This document shows, piece by piece, positions 27,112-36,685 of a DNA stretch of 64,000 nt. Location: the NCBI RefSeq assembly GCF_963860125.1, contig NZ_CAWLFA010000007.1:1-64000 (forward strand). Direction: 5' to 3'. Each line of letters opens with the position of its first letter. The first letter of the stretch is position 1. The notes under the pieces are model-generated. The model searched no databases and had not been told where the DNA came from. It worked only from the letters and a program-made list of their open reading frames with translations. A program made the translations under genes and the position numbers. The stretch is from Picosynechococcus sp. PCC 7002. GTDB lineage: Bacteria; Cyanobacteriota; Cyanobacteriia; Cyanobacteriales; MRBY01.

Positions 27112-28413
27112 TCAGCTTACACCGAAGTTTTGGAAGACATTTTTCTGGTCTATCGGATAAACTTCTTGACCAAGTAGGGTATTAATAATTACCGAGCTGC
27201 GATGGGCACCTAAACCAAGATCTGGGGCACCAATGCCGTGGGTGTGAAGTTCGCCATTCTGTACAAAAATTGAATTAGGAATAGATTTTTTGAGAGTAAT
27301 GCGATAGTTAAAGTCGATGCAGAAGCGGTCTTTATAATCCCACTCGATTAGATCGTGGATGGGTTCGATAAATTCTGGGACTCGATGCTCATAGCCTGTG
27401 GCAAGGACAATGCAATCGGTGTTGTGTTCAAAATAATGATTTTGCTGTACCTGGCGATAACCGAGACGATAGCCGTTCTCTGTAACTTCTGCCTCCTTTA
27501 CCTCCAGAGAGGAGCATAGTTTCACATCTAACTCAGTGCCACCAATAGTTAATTCGTAGAAGCGATTGTAAATTTGGGCAATTAATTCTGCAGCCATGCC
27601 TTTGTACAAAAGATTTTGACCGGAACGAATTTCATCACGTTTTTCGATAGGTAAATTGTAAAAATATTCGATGTAATCAGGGGAAAAATATTCGAGACCT
27701 AGTTTAGAGTATTCCATGGGAAAAAACCCTGATGAACGAGTATGCCATTCGAGGTGATAACCGCATTCTGCTTGAGTATTTAACAGCTCATAAAATGTTT
27801 CACCAGCGCTTTGTCCAGAGCCAATTACAGTCACAGACTTTGCATTTTGCCATTGTTCTTTGCGGTGGAGAAATTCACTAGAATGGAAGATATTATCTTG
27901 CTTCCCAAGTTTCTTTAGGCAATCGGGAATACCTGCGGTACTACCGACCCCAATCGCTAAATGTTTCGCGTGATAGGCGACGGTCTTATTAGTAAGATTA
28001 TCGTGAGCTGTCACGGTGAAGTAACCTGCTTCGTTCCAGGCGATCGCCTCGACGTTTTTCCCGAACTGACAGGTATCGCCCAACTGCTCGGAAACCCATT
28101 GACAATAGTGGTTATATTCTCGGCGATAAATCTTAAATTCCTCAAGGAAATAGAAATTATAAAGACGAGAATGTTCGCGGAGATAATTTAAAAAGGTAAA
28201 GCGACTACGGGGATCTGCCATCGTGACCAAATCCGCCATAAAAGGCACTTGAATAGTTGCGGTTTCGAGCAACAGACCAGAATGCCAATCAAATTGAAGC
28301 TTTCGTTCGAGAAAGACTGCATTAACTTCAGAAATTGGATCTAGTAAGGCTGCCAAACTTAAATTAAATGGCCCGATACCAATTCCGAGTAAATCGTAAA
28401 CTTGATTATTCAT
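27112..28413 (-). CDS. FAD/NADPH N-hydroxylase (IucD/RhbE family)
   Basis: A 433-residue flavin monooxygenase that hydroxylates a terminal amine before acylation to a hydroxamate. The FAD site GIGIGPFNLSLAAL is at the N-terminus, the NADPH site VIGSGQSAGETFYEL in the middle, and the family tail ATGYEHRVP near residue 350. In schizokinen/rhizobactin pathways the substrate is 1,3-diaminopropane, which fits the two diaminobutyrate enzymes upstream. The ATG at 28413 is chosen; a GTG 12 bases upstream is possible. Confidence 0.88.
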   Translation of the reverse strand: MNNQVYDLLGIGIGPFNLSLAALLDPISEVNAVFLERKLQFDWHSGLLLETATIQVPFMADLVTMADPRSRFTFLNYLREHSRLYNFYFLEEFKIYRREYNHYCQWVSEQLGDTCQFGKNVEAIAWNEAGYFTVTAHDNLTNKTVAYHAKHLAIGVGSTAGIPDCLKKLGKQDNIFHSSEFLHRKEQWQNAKSVTVIGSGQSAGETFYELLNTQAECGYHLEWHTRSSGFFPMEYSKLGLEYFSPDYIEYFYNLPIEKRDEIRSGQNLLYKGMAAELIAQIYNRFYELTIGGTELDVKLCSSLEVKEAEVTENGYRLGYRQVQQNHYFEHNTDCIVLATGYEHRVPEFIEPIHDLIEWDYKDRFCIDFNYRITLKKSIPNSIFVQNGELHTHGIGAPDLGLGAHRSSVIINTLLGQEVYPIDQKNVFQNFGVS

Positions 28414-28431
28414 TGCTACACTCACTGATTT

Positions 28432-29031
28432 TTATTGGTATAGGTCAGTCGGCGACCACATATTTTTAAACTTTTGGCGATCGCAGAACATTAAAGCGCC
28501 TGTTTTACCGGGAAGATCAACATTCTTTTGGAACTCAAAACCACACTTTTTAAAAATGTGGATCATCTTGGCATTACGGGCATCTGGTTCTGTCACCGTT
28601 TTTGTGGTCGGAGTATGTTGAAACTGAAACATTGTCATTGCTCGTAGGAAGGGTAAGGCTAAACCTTTACCAAGAAAATATGGCTCACCAATTAATAAAT
28701 GAATACCTTGATCTGCTCTCTCTGCTGGATAATATTTACCAAGGATGTCATCAATTACCCAGTAACATTCCCAATAACTCATTGGTTCATTATCTATACA
28801 ACCAATGTAAGCAGTTTGATGAGAATCTGCTAGAACTTTCTTTAGGTAAGCTTCAATTTTTTCAATAGGCCAGGCCATTTGCCAAAAGGGAATAACATGC
28901 TGGTGATTCATCCAGCGGTGGATACGCTCTAAGTCCTTTTCTAACGTCATCGGATGAAAAGAAAGGTATGCTGAAATAGTTTTGTCATAGACTTTATAAA
29001 CAGGCTGAATTTGAGTCTCTAAACTAGGCAT
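28432..29031 (-). CDS. GNAT N-acyltransferase (IucB/RhbD type)
   Basis: A 199-residue siderophore acyltransferase that would transfer an acetyl or longer acyl group to the N-hydroxylated diaminopropane. Diagnostic segments: IHRWMNHQHVIPFWQMAW and the CoA-binding region GKGLALPFLRAM, then TEPDARNAKMIHIFKKCGF. It overlaps the upstream synthetase by 8 bases, and the hydroxylase follows within 20 bases. It is a stand-alone counterpart of the GNAT domain fused at 23404-25851. Confidence 0.85.
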   Translation of the reverse strand: MPSLETQIQPVYKVYDKTISAYLSFHPMTLEKDLERIHRWMNHQHVIPFWQMAWPIEKIEAYLKKVLADSHQTAYIGCIDNEPMSYWECYWVIDDILGKYYPAERADQGIHLLIGEPYFLGKGLALPFLRAMTMFQFQHTPTTKTVTEPDARNAKMIHIFKKCGFEFQKNVDLPGKTGALMFCDRQKFKNMWSPTDLYQ

Positions 29032-30868
29032 AGACTTTCTCCTTTACACTTGCTTTCAAGAGATACAAAGGATTTTGGATGTTGATGTAAACTGATTGAG
29101 TTGCTACAGAACCAACTAGTTCATCCATGTTGTTAAAGCGCGTTAAAAGATTGGCTTTAGTACGGAAGGTTTTTCCTTGCAAATTATTAAGAAGCTGAGA
29201 ACCTGCTAAATCAAAATCAGCAAATTCAACGATGACATTATTCAGTTCTTGAAGGAGAAGATTTTCGTCAACGAGTTCAGCAACACCTAAAGCATTAACG
29301 ATGCCAAAGACATTGTTAATAAAGACGTAATAAACAAGTCGTTCATCAATTACATCATCAGGGCAAAAAGTTTCACTTTTTTGACTAATTCCTTCAAGGA
29401 TACCATCTAATTTATCTGTAAAAGATTCGCGGTAATAGTAACCTTGGTTGTCGCGGTAATAAAAATACTTGGGATAGCCATTCTTAAGCTCTAAAACACT
29501 GTTTTGTTGGTGCGCTTCTAGGGCAATGCCATAGGTGAAGTACATCCACAATATTGGTCTCACTGAGAGAGCGAGATACTGCTTAAACCAATCAATGCTG
29601 ACTGCTTCCGTAGAGCGATTTTCCTGGTTAGCTAAGGTACGAATAATATTTGCAAGGCGAGAACTGCTGCCATCAATCGCATCCTGACAAAGACCAATTA
29701 AGCAACTGGCATCGGTGTTAGCATCAGTGGAATAATTATCTACTTGTTTCGCTTTGGTTTGAAAGGGATTAGCCCGTAAAATTGTGGCAAAACCTGATTC
29801 TTTGCCATCCAGAGGAATCGTGATATAAGCCGGATCACGAATCACTTCAAAATGAGGGAAATGGGCGCGTAAATCTTCACCGATGGTGCTAGAAAAGATT
29901 TTATTCACTTCTAAGCCTCGCTCTAATTCTTTAAAGAGGTTTGCCCGCACTGAATTAGTGATTTTAATATTAAGAGAAAGTTTCACCATAAAGCGAGCAT
30001 CTTCGTTGTAGACAGTCCGCACGGAGGATGTAGGTTTAAATTTACGACCCTGCTGTCCCAAATCTTCCAGCAAACCCTGACTAATGAAATCCTGAACTTT
30101 CTCAGAGCGCAGTAACCAGCGACCTTGCCAAGGATGAACAGGCACTAACGCATATTCGTCGTCGCCACAGTAAGCGGCTTTAAAGTCTTCGGGAACAGTC
30201 TCATCATTGCGTAATTCTGTTTTGATTAGCTCGGTGGCGCTGGCTTCTAAGGTAGAGCCTTCAACGACGATGGATTTGTGGGCGCGGAAATAATGGAGGG
30301 CAAATTTCCCTTCTGTTTCTGGAGAATAATCATTCATCTCCTCAGGTAAAAACCCTTGTCTACTTTTTGGTGTGGGATGCAAGTGATGTCCTAGGATTAA
30401 GGATTGCTCTGTTTCACCGAAGTTGCGTTTGAAGTTGTATAGTTCAGAGACATTGGGCTGTCTGGCTTCGACAAATTGCTGAATGTTGTTGCAGCTTTGG
30501 ATCATCCTTTCAATTAGCTCGTCATAGGGTTCTGTTGATCCCGTGTTGAGGCTAAGTTCCTTGAGGAGTAGGGTACTCAGGGTTAAATAATCTAGTTCGA
30601 GCAGCTGGTCGCGGGCGGCGCATTTATAGAAGAGCGGAAAGGTAAAGAGGTGGCGATCGCTGGGAGACCAGTATTTTACACCCACCAGAATCTCGATATT
30701 TTGCTGAGGGAGGGGACAAATAATCGCGGATTTTGCGTCAGTGCGCTCTTTCACTTGGAAGGTGAGGGGATCATCGGTGGCGAGGGAGTTAAAATTCCCT
30801 GTTTCACGTAAATAACAGTTTAAAAAGCTCTGAATTGTTGCTGCTTCGGCAATTTGTCTACTATTCAT
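29024..30868 (-). CDS. IucA/IucC siderophore synthetase (RhbC-like)
   Basis: A 614-residue NRPS-independent synthetase that activates citrate and joins it to an amine. Family motifs: LILGHHLHPTPKSRQGF, YALVPVHPWQGRWLL, KPTSSVRTVY and MVKLSLNIKITNSVRANLF. It starts in the ATGA overlap with the diaminobutyrate decarboxylase gene. Together with the fused synthetase it gives the two condensations needed to load both outer carboxylates of citrate. Confidence 0.9.
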   Translation of the reverse strand: MNSRQIAEAATIQSFLNCYLRETGNFNSLATDDPLTFQVKERTDAKSAIICPLPQQNIEILVGVKYWSPSDRHLFTFPLFYKCAARDQLLELDYLTLSTLLLKELSLNTGSTEPYDELIERMIQSCNNIQQFVEARQPNVSELYNFKRNFGETEQSLILGHHLHPTPKSRQGFLPEEMNDYSPETEGKFALHYFRAHKSIVVEGSTLEASATELIKTELRNDETVPEDFKAAYCGDDEYALVPVHPWQGRWLLRSEKVQDFISQGLLEDLGQQGRKFKPTSSVRTVYNEDARFMVKLSLNIKITNSVRANLFKELERGLEVNKIFSSTIGEDLRAHFPHFEVIRDPAYITIPLDGKESGFATILRANPFQTKAKQVDNYSTDANTDASCLIGLCQDAIDGSSSRLANIIRTLANQENRSTEAVSIDWFKQYLALSVRPILWMYFTYGIALEAHQQNSVLELKNGYPKYFYYRDNQGYYYRESFTDKLDGILEGISQKSETFCPDDVIDERLVYYVFINNVFGIVNALGVAELVDENLLLQELNNVIVEFADFDLAGSQLLNNLQGKTFRTKANLLTRFNNMDELVGSVATQSVYINIQNPLYLLKASVKEKVYA

Positions 30869-32373
30869 TTTTTTTGATAGTCTTGCTCTAATTTTTGACC
30901 TAATACTTTGATTTCTGCCAGTAGGGACTGGAGATGTTCAACTTGAGTTAGGGGATTTAGGAGGGTGAATTTTAACTGGGTTTTTTGGTGGACTTGGGTT
31001 TGGGCAATGACGGCTTTTCCCATCAGCATGAGCTGCTTTGGAATTTGCTGATTAATTGCTTCTAAGTTCACTGCGTTTGGGCGATCGCCAACATACCGGA
31101 ACACCACGGCATTAATGGCAGGATTTTTGGTAACCAACTCAAAATGGCGATCGCCGTCAATCAATTTCGCGGTAGACTGGGCGAGGTCGATGGTGGTATT
31201 AACCATTGCGTCAAAGGCCTCGACCCCAAGTACTTGTAGAGATAGCCATAATTTCAACGCATCAAATCGCCGCGTCGTTTGAATCGATTTCGTCACCAGA
31301 TCGGGAATGCCTTGCGCTTCATTAATTTCCGGATTGAGATAATCTGCATTGAGCCGAATTAAGCTGAAATTCGCCCGATTTTTCAGCAAAAACGCACCGC
31401 AACTAATGGGCTGATAAAACAGTTTATGGAAATCAACGGTGATCGAATCCGCTTGCTCGATGCCCGATAATTTGTGGGCGTGCTGCGTACTCAGTTGTAA
31501 AGCGCCGCCAAATGCCGCATCAACATGGAACCAAATGCCTTGTGATTGAGCAATTTGGGCAACTTCTGCGAGGGGGTCAATACTGCCAAAATCAGTAGTA
31601 CCAGCCGTGCCGACAATCAAGATTGGCAGTAAATCTTGGTCTTGCAACTCCGCCAACTTTGCCTCTAGAGCCGCCGTTTTCATGCAGAAGTTGGCATCGG
31701 CTGGAATTGTGACAACCGCATTTTCCCCCAAACCCAGAATTGCCGCCCCCTGACGCACCGTGAAATGCGCCACTTCTGAACATAGAATTCGAAACTTGGC
31801 AGCCTCTGGTGGCAAACCTTGTTTTTGGATCTGCCAATTTAAATGGGTTTTCGCATAATTATCCCGGGCCAATAGCAGGCCCATCAAATTAGACTGTGTT
31901 CCACCACTGGTAAAAATCCCGTCTGCGTTACTGCCATAACCGAAGGTTTGACAGAGCCAATTTGTCAGGTTCTGCTCAAGAATTGTGGCACAGGGACTTT
32001 GATCCCATGAATCCATCGACTGATTCGTCGCGCCAATGATCAATTCAGCGGCGATCGCCGGAATGAGAGGTGGACAATGGAGGTGGGCAATGCAAGTAGG
32101 ATTTGTTACCGAAATCGTATGGGCCAGCACTTGTGCGAGCTGAGTTTGCAGCTGGGAGTAATGTTTTGGTGTGAAATCGAGGTAATTATTTTTGTGAAAA
32201 TTCTCTAACAATTTTTGGGGTGATGCCCCTGAATAGGGTTGTTTACTTTGAGAAATATTCTGAATAAGCAGCTCTTGTGTAAAAGCAATTATCTCAGAAT
32301 AGTAGTCAATACTTTCTGATTGATGGGTCAGAAAATATTGTTCAAGACGATGGGTCGCTTGGGAAAGTGCCAT
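30865..32373 (-). CDS. L-2,4-diaminobutyrate decarboxylase (PLP, group II)
   Basis: A 502-residue PLP-dependent decarboxylase. The cofactor lysine is in DSITVDFHKLFYQP near residue 309, and FHVDAAFGG carries the PLP-binding aspartate. TSGGTQSNLMGLLLAR is the conserved substrate/PLP phosphate region. In its operon it should convert 2,4-diaminobutyrate, made by the upstream aminotransferase, to 1,3-diaminopropane for the siderophore. Tyrosine or aromatic decarboxylase activity is less likely given the context. Confidence 0.87.
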   Translation of the reverse strand: MALSQATHRLEQYFLTHQSESIDYYSEIIAFTQELLIQNISQSKQPYSGASPQKLLENFHKNNYLDFTPKHYSQLQTQLAQVLAHTISVTNPTCIAHLHCPPLIPAIAAELIIGATNQSMDSWDQSPCATILEQNLTNWLCQTFGYGSNADGIFTSGGTQSNLMGLLLARDNYAKTHLNWQIQKQGLPPEAAKFRILCSEVAHFTVRQGAAILGLGENAVVTIPADANFCMKTAALEAKLAELQDQDLLPILIVGTAGTTDFGSIDPLAEVAQIAQSQGIWFHVDAAFGGALQLSTQHAHKLSGIEQADSITVDFHKLFYQPISCGAFLLKNRANFSLIRLNADYLNPEINEAQGIPDLVTKSIQTTRRFDALKLWLSLQVLGVEAFDAMVNTTIDLAQSTAKLIDGDRHFELVTKNPAINAVVFRYVGDRPNAVNLEAINQQIPKQLMLMGKAVIAQTQVHQKTQLKFTLLNPLTQVEHLQSLLAEIKVLGQKLEQDYQKK

Positions 32374-32418
32374 ATCAAGTTTGCAAAATAACCGGACTGT
32401 AAGAACACTGGCAAAAAA

Positions 32419-33822
32419 CTAGCCTAGTTTTTGCATCGCAGCTTGGACAGATTGTGCAAAAATGTCGCTAATTGCATCAATTTGAGCTGTTGTAATAATT
32501 AAAGGTGGTAAAAAGCGCACCACAGTACCAAAACGTCCACCTAGCTCTAAAATTAGACCCCGTTGCAAACATTCCGCCTGGATCTGTTTGGCCAGTTCAG
32601 GGTAGGCCGTTGTGCCAGCATGGGGATTAATAATCTCGACGCCGATCATCAAACCACGACCGCGTACGTCTCCAAGGCAAGGAGATTTCTGCTGAATTTG
32701 GCGCAGTTGTCCCAACAGGCGCGCCCCTAAAATTCGTGCTTGATCGGCCAGCTCGTTCTCTATAATGAATCTGAGCGTGGCGGTACCTGCTGCCATTGCT
32801 AACTGATTACCCCGGAACGTGCCTGCATGGGCTCCTGGTTTCCATAAATCGAGGGCTTCATTGTATAAAACCACTGACAAAGGCAAAGAACCACCAATCG
32901 CCTTTGAAAGTAGCACGACATCCGGGGTTATACCTGCATGGTCAAAAGCGTAAAGCTTCCCGGTGCGGCCCCAACCTGTTTGAATTTCATCCACAATTAA
33001 AGGAATGCCCCGCTCACTGGTAATCCGTGCCATCTCCCGTAGCCAAGGATCCGGCGCTGGAATCACGCCCCCTTCTCCCTGAACAACTTCGAGAATCATC
33101 CCAGCTGGCGGCACAATGCCACTTTCTGGATCATCTAAAAGATGTTCGATGTATTTGGCACTCATGCGCTGGCTGTCTTCTCCTCCTAGGCCAAAAGGAC
33201 AACGGTAGGCGTAGGGATAGGGCAAGAAATGGACGTCTGCCATCAGTCCGGCGATCGCCTGCTTTGGAGCAAGATTACCCGTGAGGCTCAAAGCCCCATG
33301 ACTCATACCGTGGTAACCTCCCGAAAAAGACAAAATACTACGGCGTCCGGTGGCTGTTTTGACCAACTTCAACGCCGCTTCGACTGCATCCGCCCCCGTC
33401 GGGCCACAAAATTGAATCTTGGCACGCTTCGCAAAATTTGGCGGTAAACTTGCAAATAATTCCTCTACAAACTGATCCTTGATCGGTGTGGTGAGATCCA
33501 GAGTATGCAGGGGATAGCGACCTGTCAACGTTTGTTGCATCGCTTCCAGCACAACTGGATGATTGTGCCCAAGGGCCAAAGTTCCTGCTCCTGCCAGGCA
33601 ATCAAAATATTCATTGCCATCGACATCTTTGAGGAAAATGCCCTGGGCTTCTTGGATTGCTAACTGAATGCGCCGAGGATAGCTACGGGCATTGGATTCT
33701 TTTGCCCCCTGGCGTTCTAAGAAAGCTTGGGATACAGGCCCCGGTAGCGATCGCCATTGACCGGAGCCAGCAGATCCAGACCCTGGCCTCGGCTTTATTT
33801 CATTTCGATAGAGCTGCTGCAT
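32419..33822 (-). CDS. Diaminobutyrate-2-oxoglutarate aminotransferase
   Basis: A 467-residue class III aminotransferase. PLP contacts are visible: FCGPTGADAVEAALKLVKTA, IVDEIQTGWGRTGKLYAFDH and LSKAIGGSLPLSVV with the lysine. It should make L-2,4-diaminobutyrate from aspartate semialdehyde, the first committed step for 1,3-diaminopropane. First gene of the siderophore operon, with an AAGG ribosome-binding site before the ATG. The order aminotransferase, decarboxylase, synthetase, acyltransferase, hydroxylase matches rhbA-rhbE of the rhizobactin 1021 cluster. Confidence 0.88.
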   Translation of the reverse strand: MQQLYRNEIKPRPGSGSAGSGQWRSLPGPVSQAFLERQGAKESNARSYPRRIQLAIQEAQGIFLKDVDGNEYFDCLAGAGTLALGHNHPVVLEAMQQTLTGRYPLHTLDLTTPIKDQFVEELFASLPPNFAKRAKIQFCGPTGADAVEAALKLVKTATGRRSILSFSGGYHGMSHGALSLTGNLAPKQAIAGLMADVHFLPYPYAYRCPFGLGGEDSQRMSAKYIEHLLDDPESGIVPPAGMILEVVQGEGGVIPAPDPWLREMARITSERGIPLIVDEIQTGWGRTGKLYAFDHAGITPDVVLLSKAIGGSLPLSVVLYNEALDLWKPGAHAGTFRGNQLAMAAGTATLRFIIENELADQARILGARLLGQLRQIQQKSPCLGDVRGRGLMIGVEIINPHAGTTAYPELAKQIQAECLQRGLILELGGRFGTVVRFLPPLIITTAQIDAISDIFAQSVQAAMQKLG

Positions 33823-34150
33823 AATGACACCCTTTTGAGCAAATTGATTTTATTGAGAAAGACTCTCTAAAGTAGAAGTGGTAACACCATATTCTTTTTA
33901 GGAAAGTTTGTCAATAAATTTGACTATGTCACTGCCGGGCGTCACTACTAAATTCTCTCCTAGGCATCTTGCAATTTAAGCAATTTTATTTACCTAAGAT
34001 TCTGGGCTTTTATCTAAAGTTGACCGATCAAAACATGGTGTTCTGGGAAATGCGAGTTAGTTAACCTATCTCAGAAATAATCAACTCAGTGTAAAAAATG
34101 TTTACGATCAGGGTGAAGTTAGATTATTGAGACCGACGATTATAGACTCC
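33823..34150. other. 328-bp divergent region: siderophore operon and tspO promoters
   Basis: AT-rich intergenic region. At about 33852-33871 TTGAGAAAGACTCTCTAA is an imperfect inverted repeat sharing TGAGAA with the Fur-like sites of the AraC and TonB genes. It lies some 30-50 bases upstream of the operon start, so iron control is plausible but weakly supported. No other feature seen. Confidence 0.35.
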
Positions 34151-34945
34151 ATGTTAAATTTCGACCGTGATACCCGCCGCCAGTCCCTAAATCTTGTGGC
34201 GATCGCCGCGGCCTTTGTGACTAATATCTTGGCAAATATTAAGCCCCTAGACGGTTTAACCATTGCTGAGATTTCTGATCAATACTTTGCCGCAGTACCC
34301 ATTGTGCCCGCCGGTTATGCCTTTTCTATTTGGGGCTTGATCTATCTCGGTTTGATTGCCCTGGCCATTTACCAAGCTTTACCTAGCCAGAAACAAAAAC
34401 CCCACGCTCGTAAATTGGGTTATGCCCTCGCTTGGAGTAGTGTGGCGCAAATTTTGTGGGTTATTGCCTTTCAATACCAGCGCTTTGTCTTGTCTTTGGG
34501 GTTAATTGCTCTCGTGTTGTTGCCTTTGGTCTTGCTCTATCAACGGTTCGCGAGTGGGCCAAAGCCATTGCCCAAAAAAGTGAAGTGGTTTATGCAAATG
34601 CCGGTCTCGCTTTATTGTGCTTGGATTACGGTGGCGACGATCGTGAACGGGGCCTGCGTTTTGGATTACCTGGGCTGGCAGGGATGGGGCTTAGGGGTAG
34701 CCTTCTGGACAGTTAGTTTGTTGATTGTGGGGATTCTCTTGGCGATCGCCGTGACAATGAAACATCGAGATGTCGTCTATGGTGGTGTATTTGTCTGGGC
34801 TTGGGTGGCGATCGCTGTCAAAAATTGGAGCCAGGGAATTATTCCCCTAGTGGCGATCGCTGCTGCCCTCGGTTTAGCAGGTTTATGTGGTGTGATTCTT
34901 TGGTTTCCCCAGCGCCTCTCGATTTATCCTACGTCGCAAAAATGA
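34151..34945 (+). CDS. TspO/MBR-related membrane protein
   Basis: A 264-residue integral membrane protein of the TspO/MBR family (larger, tryptophan-poor branch). AGYAFSIWGLIYLGLIALAI resembles the FxxxW-W signature of TspO helix 1-2, and the rest forms about seven hydrophobic segments. TspO proteins bind porphyrins or other hydrophobic ligands and act in stress and tetrapyrrole regulation. The ATG at 34151 is chosen; a TTG eight codons earlier is the longest reading frame. Divergent from the siderophore operon. Confidence 0.65.
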   Translation: MLNFDRDTRRQSLNLVAIAAAFVTNILANIKPLDGLTIAEISDQYFAAVPIVPAGYAFSIWGLIYLGLIALAIYQALPSQKQKPHARKLGYALAWSSVAQILWVIAFQYQRFVLSLGLIALVLLPLVLLYQRFASGPKPLPKKVKWFMQMPVSLYCAWITVATIVNGACVLDYLGWQGWGLGVAFWTVSLLIVGILLAIAVTMKHRDVVYGGVFVWAWVAIAVKNWSQGIIPLVAIAAALGLAGLCGVILWFPQRLSIYPTSQK

Positions 34946-35033
34946 AAGTAACTAATTTTCAGGTTTTCTAATCTCCCGTAAGCATCAATGGCGTTGGCGA
35001 TCACCTGGGGGAATTAAGGTCACGGGTGTTTAT

Positions 35034-35058
35034 CAAAGAGTATATAACATACTCTTTG
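35034..35058. repeat. 25-bp perfect inverted repeat near integrase
   Basis: Arms CAAAGAGTAT and ATACTCTTTG around a 5-base centre ATAAC. No T-run follows on either strand, so it is a poor terminator. The layout (10-bp inverted arms, short spacer) and its place 69 bases beyond the integrase stop fit a tyrosine-recombinase core or attachment site. The remaining 34946-35126 shows nothing else. Confidence 0.4.
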
Positions 35059-35126
35059 TCATTGAAGCTTAATTAAGCGTTTGTGACTCAATATTGCTCC
35101 TTTATTATTTGGTTTGTTGTTAATGG

Positions 35127-36020
35127 TTAGTTTGAGTCTTGAATGAGCGTTGTTAAGGCTTCTTTGGCGATAGTTTCTGCTCTCTGGGATGTCACCTTTT
35201 GGTAGCGTAAGGTTGTCTGGATATTTTCATGGCCCATGAGGGCTCTCAGGGTTTCGATGCCCATCAACCCGACCCGCTCGGTGGCAAAGGTATGGCGTAG
35301 ATCATGGAACCGGAGGCCCTGGAGTTGGGGTTCTCGTTGGGTCATGGTGCGCCAATCACTGTAGGCGGTGCGATAACTGAGGCGACTAACGGCTTTTGTT
35401 AAGGGTTGTTGGGCAGTAAATAGGGCTGGATGCTCTGGGTGGCGGTAGTACTTTAAATAAATCCCCAGGCTTTCATCGACATCTGGGCTGTAGAAACACC
35501 AGCGCTGTTTGTTTCCTTTACCAACCACCTGGAAGCGACGTTCCTGTAAATCCACTTGGTCATAGTCCAGGGACAATAATTCGGCAATGCGGGCCCCGGT
35601 GCGGTGGAGTAAGCGCACGAGGCAATGGAGACGGGGTTGTTGGGCGGTGGCTTGGTAGAGGACTTGGAGTTGGTCTGGGGTTAGGTAACGGATCGTCTGG
35701 TCACTGTGGTGTTCACCTTTGTTTGGATTAGGTTTGCGTTGGGGCAGGCGGGCCAGGGGATTGGTGACTAAATACTGCTGTTCAACGGCAAAGTTCAGTA
35801 GGGATTGGAGAATTGCTTGGTGGCGACGGTGGGTGGTGTAGCTGAGGTGTTCTAACTGTTGGAGGTAATCCTGTAGGGTTTTGCGGTCGAGGTGGGTAAT
35901 GGGCCAAGCACCATAGTTTGCTAGCAGGGGAAGCAGGGCCGTTGTGTAGGAACGCACTGTACTAGGGGCAAGACCTGGTCGTTCTAAAAACTCTGTAGCG
36001 ACGGTGGCAAGGGTAGGCAT
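35127..36020 (-). CDS. Tyrosine recombinase / integrase
   Basis: A 297-residue phage-type integrase. N-terminal SAM-like core-binding domain (residues 1-90, TVRSYTTALLPLLANYG), then the catalytic domain with Arg in RTGARIAELLSL, the His-x-x-Arg pair in FHDLRHTFATER, His in LMGHENIQTT and Tyr in LRYQKV. All active residues are present, so it is probably functional. It is divergent from the Xre/zinc-ribbon gene 110 bases away, and may belong to an integrated element or resolve plasmid multimers. Confidence 0.88.
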   Translation of the reverse strand: MPTLATVATEFLERPGLAPSTVRSYTTALLPLLANYGAWPITHLDRKTLQDYLQQLEHLSYTTHRRHQAILQSLLNFAVEQQYLVTNPLARLPQRKPNPNKGEHHSDQTIRYLTPDQLQVLYQATAQQPRLHCLVRLLHRTGARIAELLSLDYDQVDLQERRFQVVGKGNKQRWCFYSPDVDESLGIYLKYYRHPEHPALFTAQQPLTKAVSRLSYRTAYSDWRTMTQREPQLQGLRFHDLRHTFATERVGLMGIETLRALMGHENIQTTLRYQKVTSQRAETIAKEALTTLIQDSN

Positions 36021-36129
36021 TATCTCTGGTCTTAAAGCTAAACTCTATAGTAGAAAAATAAAGTAGGTTAAAAGTAGCATAGTAAAGATATTTAGATAAA
36101 TGCTAGCTGATATAAAAAAGTAAAGGATT

Positions 36130-36615
36130 ATGGATAAATTAGAAGCCCTAATAACACCGCAATCTAACGAGTCTTTGGGAGACTATGTTCAGCGTCAACG
36201 GCGACGGTTAGGACTCACCCAACGGGAAGTGGCTTTAAAGGCGGAGATCCATCCCCAGAGCTATGGGAAGGTGGAACGGGGTCAGACGACGCAACTCAAT
36301 CAGCGCACGCAGCGGGGGTTGGCCTATGCGCTCCAGGTGCCAGAGGAATACTTAGGAGCCTTAAGTCGTGGCATTGCGGTGGCGGTGGAGAAGCAACGGG
36401 CGTTGCGGTTTTGTCCCCAATGTTGGACGCCAGGGTCAGCGCCGGATCCATTATGGTTGGTCTTACGGGCGCAATATTGTTTTGCTTGTGGGACGAAGTT
36501 GCAGAGTCGTTGTCGGGGTTGCCAACAGCCAATCACTTCTTTAAAACATCGTTTTTGTCCCTATTGTGGTAGACCTTATAAAAGTTCAGTCAATCACCCT
36601 GCTTCCCAGACGTGA
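36130..36615 (+). CDS. Xre-type HTH regulator with two zinc ribbons
   Basis: A 161-residue protein. Residues about 15-80 form a Cro/CI-type helix-turn-helix (LGDYVQRQRRRLGLTQREVA, then HPQSYGKVERGQTTQL). The C-terminal half has five CxxC pairs or near pairs (FCPQCW, YCFACG, RCRGCQ, FCPYCG), making a double zinc-ribbon. An AAAGGA ribosome-binding site precedes the ATG. The domain pair suggests a DNA-binding regulator; being divergent from the integrase, it may control it. Confidence 0.75.
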   Translation: MDKLEALITPQSNESLGDYVQRQRRRLGLTQREVALKAEIHPQSYGKVERGQTTQLNQRTQRGLAYALQVPEEYLGALSRGIAVAVEKQRALRFCPQCWTPGSAPDPLWLVLRAQYCFACGTKLQSRCRGCQQPITSLKHRFCPYCGRPYKSSVNHPASQT

Positions 36616-36685
36616 TTGTCGTCTTTAAATAATTTAGGTAAAGGCTAGGATTAGATTTTACGGTAGTTAGCTCGATGGGTAGACG

